A stretch of DNA of 64,000 bases. It comes from Fen-1135 sp963705275. Lineage in GTDB: Bacteria; Desulfobacterota; Syntrophia; Syntrophales; UBA2185. Positions 1 to 8,598 of the stretch are shown here, piece after piece; positions within the stretch are counted from its first letter, which is position 1; each line of letters opens with the position of its first letter. Location: positions 992,001 through 1,056,000 of the forward strand of contig OY970063.1 in assembly GCA_963705275.1 (NCBI GenBank). Reading direction: 5' to 3'. Below the pieces are notes generated by a model. The model was not told the origin of the DNA and did no database searches. It worked only from the letters and a program-made list of their open reading frames with translations. The translations under genes and the position numbers were made by a program.

Positions 1-1
1 C

Positions 2-1196
2 CCTTTCCGCGGCACGGTCATTCACTGCCGCGTTTTTGACGGTACAGTGAAAAGGGGAGACATCGTACGTCTCATGTTCAATAACGCAACTTACAAGGTT
101 GAAGAAGTCGGCCATTTTCTCCTCACCCGCCAAGAGCGCGATAATCTCAGCGCAGGCGAAGTAGGTTATATCATAGCCGGCGTGAAGACGGTTTCGGATG
201 TCCGTACCGGTGACACGATCACACTCCACAACCAGCCCTGCGAAAAACCGCTTCCCGGTTTCAAGGAGATCAAGCCTGTCGTCTTTGCCTCCATTTACCC
301 GATTGCCTCGGATGACTATGAGGAGCTGGCTGTCTCCCTTGAAAAATACAAACTCAATGATGCATCGTTTATCTATCAAAAGGATTCATCTGTGGCCCTC
401 GGCCAGGGATTCAGGTGCGGCTTTCTCGGCCTTCTTCACCTGGAGATCGTGCAGGAACGGCTGGAGAGGGAATATGATCTTTCCATCATCTTGTCCGTTC
501 CCAGTGTCCGTTACCGGTTTACCTTGAAAGATGGGACGGTGATAGACGTGGACAACCCGGCGCATTATCCCGATCCATCTACCATTGTCAAAGCCGAGGA
601 ACCGTATATCCGCGCAACCATGATGATGCCGGAGAAATACCTCGGCGCGGTAATGAAGCTTTGCATGGAAAAACGGGGGGTGAATTCAACCCTCAACTAC
701 ACTGGTCCCGGGCGGGCGGAACTCATCTATGAAATACCCCTCGCCGAGGTTATCTATGATTATTATGACCGTTTCAAGTCCTGTCACCCAGGGCTATGGC
801 TCCTTTGACTATGACGTGATCGATTACCGGGAAGGAAGCCTTGTCCTCCTGGATATCCTGGTTAACGGGGAGAAAGTGGATGCCCTGTCGCAGATCGTGC
901 ACCGGGATCGCGCACGCGCCAGGGGGCTCCTGGCCTGCGAACGCCTCAAGGATGAAATACCCCGGCAAATGTTCAAAATCGCAATTCAGGGAGCAATCGG
1001 CGGGGAAATTGTTGCCCGAACGACGATCTCGGCTTTCCGCAAAGACGTAACGGCGAAATGCTACGGCGGAGACATTACCCGGAAGCGAAAGCTTCTCGAA
1101 AAACAGAGGAAGGGGAAGAAACGCATGAAGATGATAGGCTCGGTCAGCATCCCGCAGAGCGCCTTTCTCGCCGTCCTGAAGTCCGGCACTGAATGA
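2..1196 (+). CDS. lepA: Elongation factor 4 (LepA), 3' part, one apparent frameshift
   Basis: C-terminal two thirds of the ribosomal back-translocase GTPase LepA/EF4; the G domain lies upstream of the window. The frame is already open at base 2 (reads PFRGTVIHCRVFDGTVKRGD, the domain II start), and the EF-G-like domains and the LepA-specific C-terminal domain follow, ending in IPQSAFLAVLK near the stop at 1194-1196. The reading frame breaks near 778-786: DYYDRFKS is read in one frame and VTQGYGSFDY in the next, and removing one base (for example the T of TCCTGTC) restores the usual RFKSVTQGYGSFDY. All conserved sequence is present on both sides, so a sequencing error or a very recent mutation is more likely than an old pseudogene. 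Family assignment is secure. Confidence 0.93.
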
Positions 1197-1266
1197 AGAT
1201 GCACCATGATGAAATTCTTGATTCACAATTCACGAAATCAATTTTCACTTTTTTAAACATCTTGAT

Positions 1267-2433
1267 ATGGAATCCAGCATAGACATCTCAACAACAGATA
1301 CAACTCCCGGCCTGTACATTCACATACCCTTCTGCAAAAGCAAATGTCCTTACTGTAACTTCTATTCGATTACCTCTTTCACCATGATCGACGAATTCTT
1401 GAATGCACTCGTCAGGGAAATGGAAATGTACCGGGAGGCGTTCACCCGCTTTGACACTGTCTATATCGGCGGCGGCACTCCCTCTCTCCTTGCCATAGAG
1501 CACTTCGACAGCATTCTGTCGAATATTCGAAATACCTTCATCCTCTCGCCAAACCCGGAAATCACCGTCGAGATCAATCCGGCAGATAGTCCACAGGAAT
1601 ATCTTGAATCCATTCGCCAGCCTGGGATGCAATCGCCTCAACATCGGCGTCCAGTCATTTGACGATAAGGTTCTGACATTCCTCAAGCGCAGGCACTCCG
1701 TCCGTGAGGCCATGGATACTATAGAAGCTGCCGGGAACGCCGGATTTGAAAACATTGGAATCGATCTGATTTATGGCATACCCGGACAGAATATGACATC
1801 ATGGCTTGACACCGTATCGCAGGCGCTATCTCTTAACTTGGCACACCTTTCCTGTTATCAGTTGACCATCGAAGCCGGCACACCCCTTGGCCTCCGGCAT
1901 CAACGGGGAGAAATTGTCTTGCCCGACGAAGAGCTGCAGCATGCGTTCTTCATAAAAACTTCAGAAATCCTCGAGAATGCCGGATACGTCCACTATGAGG
2001 TATCCAATTTCGCAAGAGACATTTCCCTCGCATCAAAGCACAATCAGAAATACTGGAACCATACATCTTACCTCGGTCTGGGCCCGGCTGCGCATTCTTT
2101 TATGGGACATAAGCGCTGGTGGAATCATAGTTCTCTTGATGAATATATCAGGGATATCGGGGCGGGAAAGCTGCCTCTGCGATTCCTCAGAGATACTGAC
2201 GAGAGAACAATTGCATCTGGAAGCGCTCTTCCTCGGTCTCCGCACGAAGAAGGGCATCGACCTGCACAATTATTCCTGCAGGTATGGTTATGATCTCATA
2301 TCAGAAAAAGCTGATGACCCTGGCAAGACTCGTTAAGGCAGGATTCATTGAAATAAATGAAGGTTATCTGCAGCCTACCCGTACCGGTCTCGCAGTAGCT
2401 GACAGCCTGGTATCCATATTGGCATTTGAGTAA
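1267..2433 (+). pseudogene. hemW: HemW radical SAM heme chaperone, broken by three +1 frameshifts
   Basis: Radical SAM protein of the HemW (HemN-like, formerly oxygen-independent coproporphyrinogen III oxidase-like) family, thought to insert heme into respiratory proteins. The N-terminus carries the 4Fe-4S motif CKSKCPYCNF (CxxxCxxC), then YIGGGTPS, LNIGVQSFDD, GIDLIYGIPGQ, YEVSNFA and the HemN C-terminal domain (LFLGLRTKKGIDL). Intact homology continues to the TAA at 2431-2433, but it is spread over four frame segments: breaks lie near 1615-1620, 2183-2186 and 2295-2301, each healed by deleting one base. Every segment is well conserved, so base-calling errors are likely; as given, no complete protein can be translated. 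No strong Shine-Dalgarno precedes ATG 1267. Confidence 0.88.
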
Positions 2434-2467
2434 AAGGTCCGCACCCTATGCCTCGCATTTTCAAATA

Positions 2468-2566
2468 CTACTTATTCTTCTTATCCCGCTTTTCCTGCTT
2501 CTTTTCCTTTGCTGATTTGGTTGGCTTCTTTTTAGTATCTTTCTGAGCGTCCCTTGATTTTGCCAT
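2468..2566 (-). CDS. Small Lys-rich protein, 32 residues
   Basis: Short reading frame starting ATG at 2566 and ending TAG at 2468. A good Shine-Dalgarno (GGAGGAG) sits 4 bases before the start. The product begins MAKSRDAQKDTKKKP and is about half Lys/Arg with no hydrophobic segment and no cysteine. Small basic proteins with a similar start occur in many proteobacteria as unnamed conserved proteins; that recollection is not a database result. Its extreme charge suggests nucleic-acid binding or intrinsic disorder, but no function can be assigned. Confidence 0.6.
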   Translation of the reverse strand: MAKSRDAQKDTKKKPTKSAKEKKQEKRDKKNK

Positions 2567-2700
2567 TACACTCCTCCATCATAAAGTATCTGAGCAATTG
2601 ATTTAGATTTCACCAGAATTATGAATCTATGTTGTCAGGAAAATAATTGGTATTGTGTCCCCGGAATATGTTGTTCCTGGAATATGTCCCCATCGATCTT

Positions 2701-3756
2701 TTAAAAAGTGAGGACTGGAGAGAAACCTCTTTTGTTATTTTCAATCTTATGATCTCCATGAAATATTTCCAATATGCCATCACTCGGAGTATCGCCATAT
2801 CTTGCGATTATCTTTCCATACGGGATAATGATTAAATCATCGTTGCCAGCTTTTAAAGACAATTTCATTCTTATTCCATTTACGTTTTTGTGTGCAAGGA
2901 TAGACGCGGTTATCACTATCGAGTTTTCAGTAACTCTCCATTCGAATGCGTGATAAAATACGTTTAATGGAGGTCCATCCGCCATATCCGAGCCAGATTC
3001 TTGCTGATCAATAAATTTATAAATTAAATTGTTGTTGTCGCCAGTTTTGACATATTCTATCATGGGGCGTAGTAAATTAGTGTTGTATCCAAGAAAAATC
3101 ATTCCCTTTAAGACTGTATTAGCAATGAATCGGAAGTGATTTTCAGTTAAAATAGAACTTATTTTAAGTATTGAGAACTCTGGTTCTTGCCCCGTTAGAT
3201 AAGCGTTTTCAAGCTTTTTCCCTCTTCTGCTCAGTTCCTTTTTGACATCTTCCATCTGTTCTTTGCAAATACTCAATTCACATTCAAGATCATCAAGCTT
3301 TTTAGGAATTCTTGATTCAATGAAGTTACAGATTTCTCTAATATCGAGTGTCGGAGGAATTTCAATCCTATTGATCAATATCCCCTTCTTCTTGATCAGA
3401 ATGACATTGGCGAATCGTATTGACCCGTTGCCACCCACATAGACGGTTTCATTAGGTTTGCTCGTGTTTGTGATAGCAAATTCTTGAGATTCGATCGCAA
3501 GAAATCTATCTAATGACGGACTGTGTATTGGTAATCCTTTGTTGTTTTTACTCTTTATCCCCATTGTCGATCGAAATACCGACAATATTCCCGTCCTGAG
3601 AACAATCCTTTCAAAACCATTACCGTTTATTGAATCACACTTTTTGCATGCATGAAGAACCTTTAATTCAGGCGAAAATTTCCCCAGACCTTGGGGGATA
3701 ATGTGGTCGCCTCTTCTGCGACCATTAATTGGATCATTACAGTATATGCAGTTCAT
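2701..3756 (-). CDS. HNH-type zinc-finger endonuclease-like protein
   Basis: A 351-residue protein. The first 45 residues resemble an HNH/zinc-finger nuclease core: a CxxC pair (MNCIYCND), then GDHIIPQGLG with the DH of HNH enzymes, then a second CxxC pair (ACKKCDS) followed by N. The remaining 300 residues contain a charged, probably coiled stretch around residues 135-185 and no domain I recognise. There is no partner gene (no methylase, ATPase or recombinase) next to it. Base composition is clearly more AT-rich than the surrounding genes, which suggests horizontal acquisition. Nuclease activity is inferred only from the N-terminal motif; defence, homing or repair roles cannot be told apart. 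Confidence 0.75.
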   Translation of the reverse strand: MNCIYCNDPINGRRRGDHIIPQGLGKFSPELKVLHACKKCDSINGNGFERIVLRTGILSVFRSTMGIKSKNNKGLPIHSPSLDRFLAIESQEFAITNTSKPNETVYVGGNGSIRFANVILIKKKGILINRIEIPPTLDIREICNFIESRIPKKLDDLECELSICKEQMEDVKKELSRRGKKLENAYLTGQEPEFSILKISSILTENHFRFIANTVLKGMIFLGYNTNLLRPMIEYVKTGDNNNLIYKFIDQQESGSDMADGPPLNVFYHAFEWRVTENSIVITASILAHKNVNGIRMKLSLKAGNDDLIIIPYGKIIARYGDTPSDGILEIFHGDHKIENNKRGFSPVLTF

Positions 3757-4064
3757 GATGTTTGACGAATAGAGTCTCTAACCCGGACGAGCAGGAACCA
3801 TACCTTCTTCATCTGCTTGAATATGTTAAATATATTATCACGATTTCCATTCGAAATCTACCACAGCAATGGACGCTTGCAGCATGCTCGTTTCAGGAAG
3901 TTATGCAGCCCCCTTTGTTCGTCGGAATATTTCTTCTCCAATACACATGTTTCCACCCGTATTGAAGATCTCCGCAACTTGGTGCGGAGAATGCTCGATT
4001 CTTAAGGAACAGCAGAGAGTTTCAGAAATATTATGGCGCAGCTTATCGAATCTTTCCCAGAATT
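3757..4064. other. Gap without convincing gene between HNH gene and toxin gene
   Basis: About 310 bases with several short overlapping frames but no Shine-Dalgarno plus start combination and no recognisable protein. An inverted repeat CTCCGCAACTTGGTGCGGAG lies near 3968-3987. The region is probably decayed or regulatory. Confidence 0.4.
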
Positions 4065-4364
4065 CTATGTGCTTTTCCGTTTCTCCTTTTGGAGGAGCCT
4101 GTATGTTTCATCGTAAATCCTGATACGCGGACCAACGGCGACAACTTCAATCTCTTTTTTCGAGACGCGATAGATTATCCTCAATTTGCTGACCCGCATA
4201 CTGCGTAATCCAGCCAATTCATCCCGCAGTATCTTGCCTGTGTGCGGCGCTTCCATGATTACCTTGAGTCCGGCCTTGATTTTTTTCTTTAATTCCGGAT
4301 GCATCCCGCGAATCAAAGCGGCTATTTCTTCCGGCATCCTCAGTGTATGAAGGATTGGTTTCAT
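4065..4364 (-). CDS. RelE/ParE-type toxin
   Basis: A 99-residue basic protein of the RelE/ParE superfamily, a probable ribosome-dependent mRNA interferase or related growth inhibitor. The C-terminal half shows the usual beta-strand pattern with basic residues, SMRVSKLRIIYRV and VAVGPRIRIYDETYRL. Its ATG overlaps the TGA of the upstream antitoxin gene (ATGA arrangement), the standard translational coupling of toxin-antitoxin pairs. Target and exact subfamily cannot be told from sequence alone. Confidence 0.85.
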   Translation of the reverse strand: MKPILHTLRMPEEIAALIRGMHPELKKKIKAGLKVIMEAPHTGKILRDELAGLRSMRVSKLRIIYRVSKKEIEVVAVGPRIRIYDETYRLLQKEKRKST

Positions 4365-4615
4365 AATTCGTCAAGGGTGAAGACTTTTGCCCGTTTTGCC
4401 TTCAATGACTTAAGCCCCTGGCTGATTTCCTTCATCAATGCTGCGTCTGAGCGTATATTGGCTGTTTCCTTGATGCTTTCATACTCATCAGGACTGATGA
4501 TAATGGCCGCGGGCCGCCCGTTTTTTGTGATAACGATCTCCTCGTCGGTGGAACTTACCATGTCCACGATGGAACTGAATTTCATTTTTGCCTCGGATAA
4601 TGAGAGTGTTTTCAT
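4361..4615 (-). CDS. Phd/YefM-type antitoxin
   Basis: An 84-residue antitoxin of the Phd/YefM family. The N-terminal DNA-binding region reads MKTLSLSEAKMKFSSIVD and continues with EEIVITKNGRPAAIIIS, the classic Phd/YefM strand; the C-terminal third is the toxin-neutralising part. It is the first gene of the pair, overlaps the toxin start by four bases, and would be expected to repress its own promoter, which lies in the AT-rich stretch at 4616-4680. Confidence 0.87.
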   Translation of the reverse strand: MKTLSLSEAKMKFSSIVDMVSSTDEEIVITKNGRPAAIIISPDEYESIKETANIRSDAALMKEISQGLKSLKAKRAKVFTLDEL

Positions 4616-4690
4616 AATCTGACTCCAATTTTAGTTAACCATAATTCTGGTCATAATTATCAATATTGATACGAATTTGTCAAGAGAAAA

Positions 4691-4781
4691 TGGAGCGTGT
4701 GCTTGCCGCACCTCCCGCTCAGGATAGCAGATCTTCAAAAGGGGGAATGCTGAATGCAGGAGTCGGGTACGGAGAGGGTTT
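4691..4781 (-). pseudogene. Decayed fragment of dinB 3' region
   Basis: About 90 bases match the C-terminal coding part of the dinB copy at 6405-7714. The stretch GTGTGCTTGCCG...CCCGCTCAGG pairs with 6546-6574, and ATCTTCAAAA...GTCGGGTACG pairs with 6610-6660, with roughly 50 bases missing between the two blocks. There is no open frame of note. It looks like a relic of a second or ancestral dinB copy, or of a partial duplication, now separated from the intact locus by three genes. Confidence 0.72.
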
Positions 4782-4841
4782 GCTATTCCCATTCGGAAAC
4801 AGTAAGTATCTTATGGAAAGGACCTGGTCGTAGCGATTTCA

Positions 4842-5330
4842 TCAAGGCGCTTGCTTCTTCGCCTTGGACATCTCTTCCACAATCTTTCTCTGCGTGTCTC
4901 GATATTCTTCTTTCGGGGCGATGCGGATTGCCTTCTCGACCATCGACATGGCTTCATCGCCCTTTCCCTGCATCAGGAGGGCATTGGCGAGGTTGTTCAT
5001 TACATCGGGGTTATCGGGGCTGCGTTTCAGCGCCTTCGTATAATAGGTTTCCGCCTTGCTGTAATCGCCCGACTGATAGTAGAGATTCCCCATGTTGAAG
5101 TAGGGCGTCATCCACTCTGAATTTTTCTTTATTGCGCTGGCATATTCCTTTCGCGCCAACTCATGCTCGCCTTTCTTTTCATAGATGACGCCTAAATCAT
5201 TATGCTGCTCCGCCGAGAGCGGATCATCCATGATGATGATCTTCGGCATCGTGCATGACAGTGTGAATATGCACAGAAGAAGCGGAAGCGCCATGGTTCG
5301 GCATATGCCGACTGTTGAATATCTTTTCAT
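4842..5330 (-). CDS. TPR-repeat lipoprotein
   Basis: A 162-residue exported protein. The hydrophobic signal ends in a lipobox-like LSC at about residues 24-26, followed by three tandem tetratricopeptide repeats (residues about 42-145; repeat signatures LGVIYEKKGEHELARKEY, MGNLYYQSGDYSKAETYY and LANALLMQGKGDEAMSMV). It is the last gene of a three-gene minus-strand cluster after a membrane protein and a C39 peptidase. In Pseudomonas PA2778 the peptidase and a TPR region form one polypeptide; here the TPR part is a separate lipoprotein, which suggests the two work together at the envelope. Confidence 0.85.
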   Translation of the reverse strand: MKRYSTVGICRTMALPLLLCIFTLSCTMPKIIIMDDPLSAEQHNDLGVIYEKKGEHELARKEYASAIKKNSEWMTPYFNMGNLYYQSGDYSKAETYYTKALKRSPDNPDVMNNLANALLMQGKGDEAMSMVEKAIRIAPKEEYRDTQRKIVEEMSKAKKQAP

Positions 5331-5376
5331 TATTCCTGGTGAGGCGGCATCTACGGGCAGATGCCTATAGTAAATT

Positions 5377-5862
5377 TTATTTATAGATTAAAAGATAGCT
5401 CCTGCCCATCTTTTCCCAGGCGGCATCGAATCTTTCGTAAGTGAAGAATTCTTTCGCCTTATATCCGTCATGGGCGATGAAGCCTTCTTCATTGTATCCG
5501 AAGACGACCAGGTAATGGGGTTTGGATACGACCCAGAAACCGAAATCCACAAGTACAATTACCGGCTTTTTCTGATCGATAAGAACTTTGAGATCCGTTG
5601 CCCCGCCCCGGCTTAATTTAGTCTTAAAGCCTTTTTCCCGGGCAAAGTCTTCCAGATCCGTGATGAGGGAACTCTTTATTGCATCGCTGTAGACAGCCTT
5701 GCCGATCTGATGCTGGTCTGCCTCGACGCCATAAAAAGCCATCACTGAGGAAACTGAAGCAGGACCGCAATACAGCGTATCCTGCTTCACGAAGGGAACA
5801 TCCTCGATGACGTGGACAGAGATACCCGCCATCAGAATGAGTGCGAGGAATAGACTCTTCAA
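5377..5862 (-). CDS. PA2778-like C39 family cysteine peptidase
   Basis: A 161-residue secreted or membrane-anchored protein with an N-terminal hydrophobic signal (residues 1-19) and a papain-like C39 fold. The catalytic Cys lies in DTLYCGPASVSSVMAFYG (about residue 32), the His in KPHYLVVFGY and the Asp in AHDGY. The upstream PA2779-like gene ends 6 bases before it and the TPR lipoprotein gene starts 46 bases after it. C39 domains usually cleave double-glycine leader peptides when fused to ABC exporters, but stand-alone PA2778-type proteins have no proven substrate. Confidence 0.83.
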   Translation of the reverse strand: MKSLFLALILMAGISVHVIEDVPFVKQDTLYCGPASVSSVMAFYGVEADQHQIGKAVYSDAIKSSLITDLEDFAREKGFKTKLSRGGATDLKVLIDQKKPVIVLVDFGFWVVSKPHYLVVFGYNEEGFIAHDGYKAKEFFTYERFDAAWEKMGRSYLLIYK

Positions 5863-5868
5863 TGTCTG

Positions 5869-6264
5869 CTACTTTATCGTAACGGTCCTGTCCATCAGCT
5901 TGACGATCAGGATGACCAGAAGGATAACGACAAGGAGCGTGATAACGAAGCCGGCGCCGCTATCTGCGCCTGCCAGCAGTCTGTCCGATGCCTGCGACAA
6001 CATATGAATCTGTTCATCGGACATGCCCTGCAGCTTGCCCTTTATTTCTTCCGACTGCAAGCCGTAGGCCTGCATCTTTTCACTCACAACGCCGGTTTCC
6101 AGGGCACGCTGGATTTTGTTTATCTCTTCACTCCTTATTTGCGCGTCCACTTTTTGTGATGAGGCGAGAGAGCCGATAACACCTGCGATTGCCGGCGAAG
6201 CAAAGAATACTGACAGGTATATCGCGATAACCAACGCCAAAACGGGCTTTCTGAATCTTTTCAT
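5869..6264 (-). CDS. PA2779-like small membrane protein
   Basis: A 131-residue protein: signal or membrane segment at residues 8-27, an alpha-helical charged middle (KVDAQIRSEEINKIQRALE, then EIKGKLQGMSDEQIHMLSQ) and a C-terminal membrane helix at about 105-123 followed by a short basic tail. This layout, directly before a C39 peptidase, matches the PA2779/PA2778 pair of Pseudomonas. The function of that pair is unknown. First gene of the cluster; its promoter should lie in 6265-6400. Confidence 0.8.
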   Translation of the reverse strand: MKRFRKPVLALVIAIYLSVFFASPAIAGVIGSLASSQKVDAQIRSEEINKIQRALETGVVSEKMQAYGLQSEEIKGKLQGMSDEQIHMLSQASDRLLAGADSGAGFVITLLVVILLVILIVKLMDRTVTIK

Positions 6265-6404
6265 GCTGAATCCCTCCTCCGTGAATTTATTGAGATAATC
6301 CTTTGCAATAGGACCTTAATGATGAATTTTACATAGAAAATCTATAGTTTTCAATAAGTGAATCCCTTAGTTCCGGCCTCTAAGAACCTTAATTGAAACA
6401 TTTT

Positions 6405-7714
6405 CTACGTCTTCACATGGAGGATGGGTAGTCCCAGGTGTTTGCGCTTCGTCTCACCGTACATGCGGGTTTGCTGCCTCACCGTTGGCGCTCCCCGCCT
6501 GCCTTTGCCGAAGACCTCGATTGGGTGTGATCCGCCCAGGTGAAGGGTGTGCTTGCCGTACTTCCCGCTCAGGGTATCGGCCGCCTCATAGAGCTGCCTG
6601 ATCTTTTCCGCTTTCACCGGATCTTCAAAAAGGGAGTACTGGACGGGGGTGTCGGGTACGAGGTCGACAAGGATAATGCCTGTGGCCCGGTAGATCTCCT
6701 TTTCCTCATAGAGCTGGTCAAAAAGCTCCTGCAGAAGGGGGGAAAGCTCCAGGGGATACACGGAGGGACGTGTCAGCTTTGCTTCGCAGCCCGCCGTATC
6801 GAAATTATTTTTCTTCAGGAAGGGGATGATCTTCCGGGCGGCCAGGGAATAGCGCCGCGCCTTGATGCAGGCGGATTCCAGGTTTCTCAGGAGATGGGCG
6901 AAGAGGTATTCCCGGTCGGATGTCGGAGGGTGAAAAGGTCTTCGTCTTGCTGATAGAGGCATAGGTGCTCTTCTCTTCCGGTGAATACGGGGTATACGGA
7001 TTCGCCCCGCAGCTCTCTCCATGTCTCCACCCCGGGCTTCGTGAAGCGCTCTTCCATGGTCTTCTCCGGGAGCCTGGCAAATTCGAGGGCGGTCCTGACC
7101 CCCATTTTCTCCAGATAACTGGCCGTGGCGTGGCCGATGCCCCAAATTTTTTCCACCGGCAGATCCTTGAGATACCGGGCAATCAATCTTCCGGGAATGG
7201 CGGTAAAGCCGTCCGGCTTCTTATGCTTGGAGGCCACCTTGGCGAGCACCTTGGTGAGGCTCAGTCCCGCCGATACGGTGATACCCAGCTCCTTTTGAAT
7301 CTCTCTTTTTATCCGGAGGGTGATGGTCTCATATGAGGCATGGAGGGTCCTGCGCATGCCCGTGATGTCTGCAAAGGCCTCGTCGATGGAGTACTCTTCC
7401 ACCTGGGGGGTGAAGCGCCTTATGATGTTGAACATCCGCCGGGAAAAGAGGCTGTAGGTCTCATAGTCGGATGGAAGGATAATGAGCTCCGGGCAGAGGG
7501 CCTTTGCCTCATGGAGGGGGACGCCGCGCTTGATCCCCAGCCTTTTTGCGGGATAGCTGGCACAGGCGACAATCCCCCGCTCTCCCCCTGTGATGATGGG
7601 CTTGCCTCTAAGCTCCGGGTGAATGGCTTCCTCGCAGGATGTAAAGAAGGCGTCGCCATCGATATGGATAATGGCCTGGGGCCATGAATAAAGGCTGAAG
7701 AGGATTTCGCTCAC
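6405..7714 (-). pseudogene. dinB: DNA polymerase IV (DinB/UmuC Y family), two +1 frameshifts
   Basis: Error-prone Y-family polymerase for translesion synthesis. It starts at GTG 7714 with GAGG 7 bases upstream. Catalytic motifs are IIHIDGDAFF (first Asp pair) and YSIDEAFAD; helix-hairpin-helix motifs sit in VEKIWGIGHATASYLEKMG, and the little-finger domain follows. The frame breaks near 6975-6982 (PVFTG to EEKSTYASISKTKTF) and near 6926-6931 (TFSP to PTSDREYLFAH); removing one base at each site restores an unbroken protein. Both breaks are gains of one base in the coding sense, like those in lepA and hemW. The gene is controlled by a LexA box (7754-7769). If the breaks are real, the polymerase is truncated after the palm and thumb. 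Confidence 0.88.
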
Positions 7715-7753
7715 AGGATGACCTCGGTTCTTTTTCCCACAGAAGCAGATTAA

Positions 7754-7783
7754 TAGAACTATCGTTCTATTGTCAAGAAGATT
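7754..7783 (-). promoter_or_regulatory. LexA-box promoter of dinB
   Basis: Read on the minus strand: TTGACA (7776-7771), then the perfect palindrome TAGAAC-GATA-GTTCTA (7769-7754), then TAATCT as -10. The operator fills the spacer, so a bound repressor would block RNA polymerase. The same layout occurs before lexA at 32954-32983. GAAC-N4-GTTC is the core of LexA operators known from Gram-positive bacteria. Confidence 0.85.
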
Positions 7784-7852
7784 TTCTCGAAGGGAAAGAA
7801 GCCATGAAAATCATTGGGAAACATACTTGATGATCAGGTGCGCCGGCAGGAA

Positions 7853-8425
7853 TCAGAAAATTGTTTTCTCCGGAGACCCTTCAATTTCGATGATGGATAT
7901 ATCTCTCGCGTTGATCCTGAAATTATGCAAACCGCTGACAACGTCATCGAGATAGGACTCATCGGCAAGGATGGTTGTAGAAGAGGTCGCCCATTTTTCA
8001 ATGTCTCTGGATAGAAAATCAAAACATCCGCGAATCATTGATTCTGTTATTGCAGGCACAGGCAAATGGGACCGACCGGCGGCGGGAAGATTAAAGGCAA
8101 AATCATTACAGAGTATACCATCCATTGTTTCCGACAGATGATACCCCGCCTGACAAAGCTTATCGTCAGTAAGCTCAGCCAAAGCACCCATACCGAAAAG
8201 CAGGATCTTGGAGGCGGCAATACGCGGGGGAGAGGCAATCATAATTTTCTCCATGAATGCTGCGGAGATATGACCGCGGGCGATCTCTCTGGAAATCATG
8301 CCGTTGAGGCGCCAGTCCACGAAACCACAGTGACCTTTCGGGGGCCTTTCATCGAGAAAGAAACCCAGGGCCAGGCCTTCACGACCCAAGGTATCCAGCG
8401 ATTCTGTTGTTATCTTGATTCTCAT
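7853..8425 (-). CDS. Stand-alone N-terminal (macro-like) domain of M17 leucyl aminopeptidase
   Basis: A 190-residue soluble protein resembling only the N-terminal, non-catalytic domain of M17 leucyl aminopeptidases: DERPPKGHCGFVDWRLNGMIS near the start and ASKILLFGMGALAELTDDK in the middle. The catalytic metal-binding domain of M17 enzymes is absent and no neighbour supplies it. A good promoter (TTGACA/TATACT, 18-base spacer) lies upstream. Such truncated proteins occur in deltaproteobacteria; a ligand-binding or regulatory role is possible but not shown. Confidence 0.68.
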   Translation of the reverse strand: MRIKITTESLDTLGREGLALGFFLDERPPKGHCGFVDWRLNGMISREIARGHISAAFMEKIMIASPPRIAASKILLFGMGALAELTDDKLCQAGYHLSETMDGILCNDFAFNLPAAGRSHLPVPAITESMIRGCFDFLSRDIEKWATSSTTILADESYLDDVVSGLHNFRINARDISIIEIEGSPEKTIF

Positions 8426-8453
8426 CTCTTTCGGATAAACCTTATAGTGGCCA

Positions 8454-8483
8454 AGTATACGGGAAAATTCTTCTTTGTGTCAA
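8454..8483 (-). promoter_or_regulatory. Promoter of the M17-domain gene
   Basis: On the minus strand TTGACA (8483-8478) and TATACT (8459-8454) are separated by 18 bases, about 30 bases before the ATG at 8425. It resembles a standard housekeeping-sigma promoter. Confidence 0.6.
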
Positions 8484-8598
8484 GGCAAAGGATGCCAAGA
8501 CGCTTTTCAATGCCGTTGACAGGGTTATGAAAAGAAGGTATTGTTGCTGCCAAAAAAGATAGACGTGTCACGTATCTAGTCTGAGAAGAGGTGCCCTT

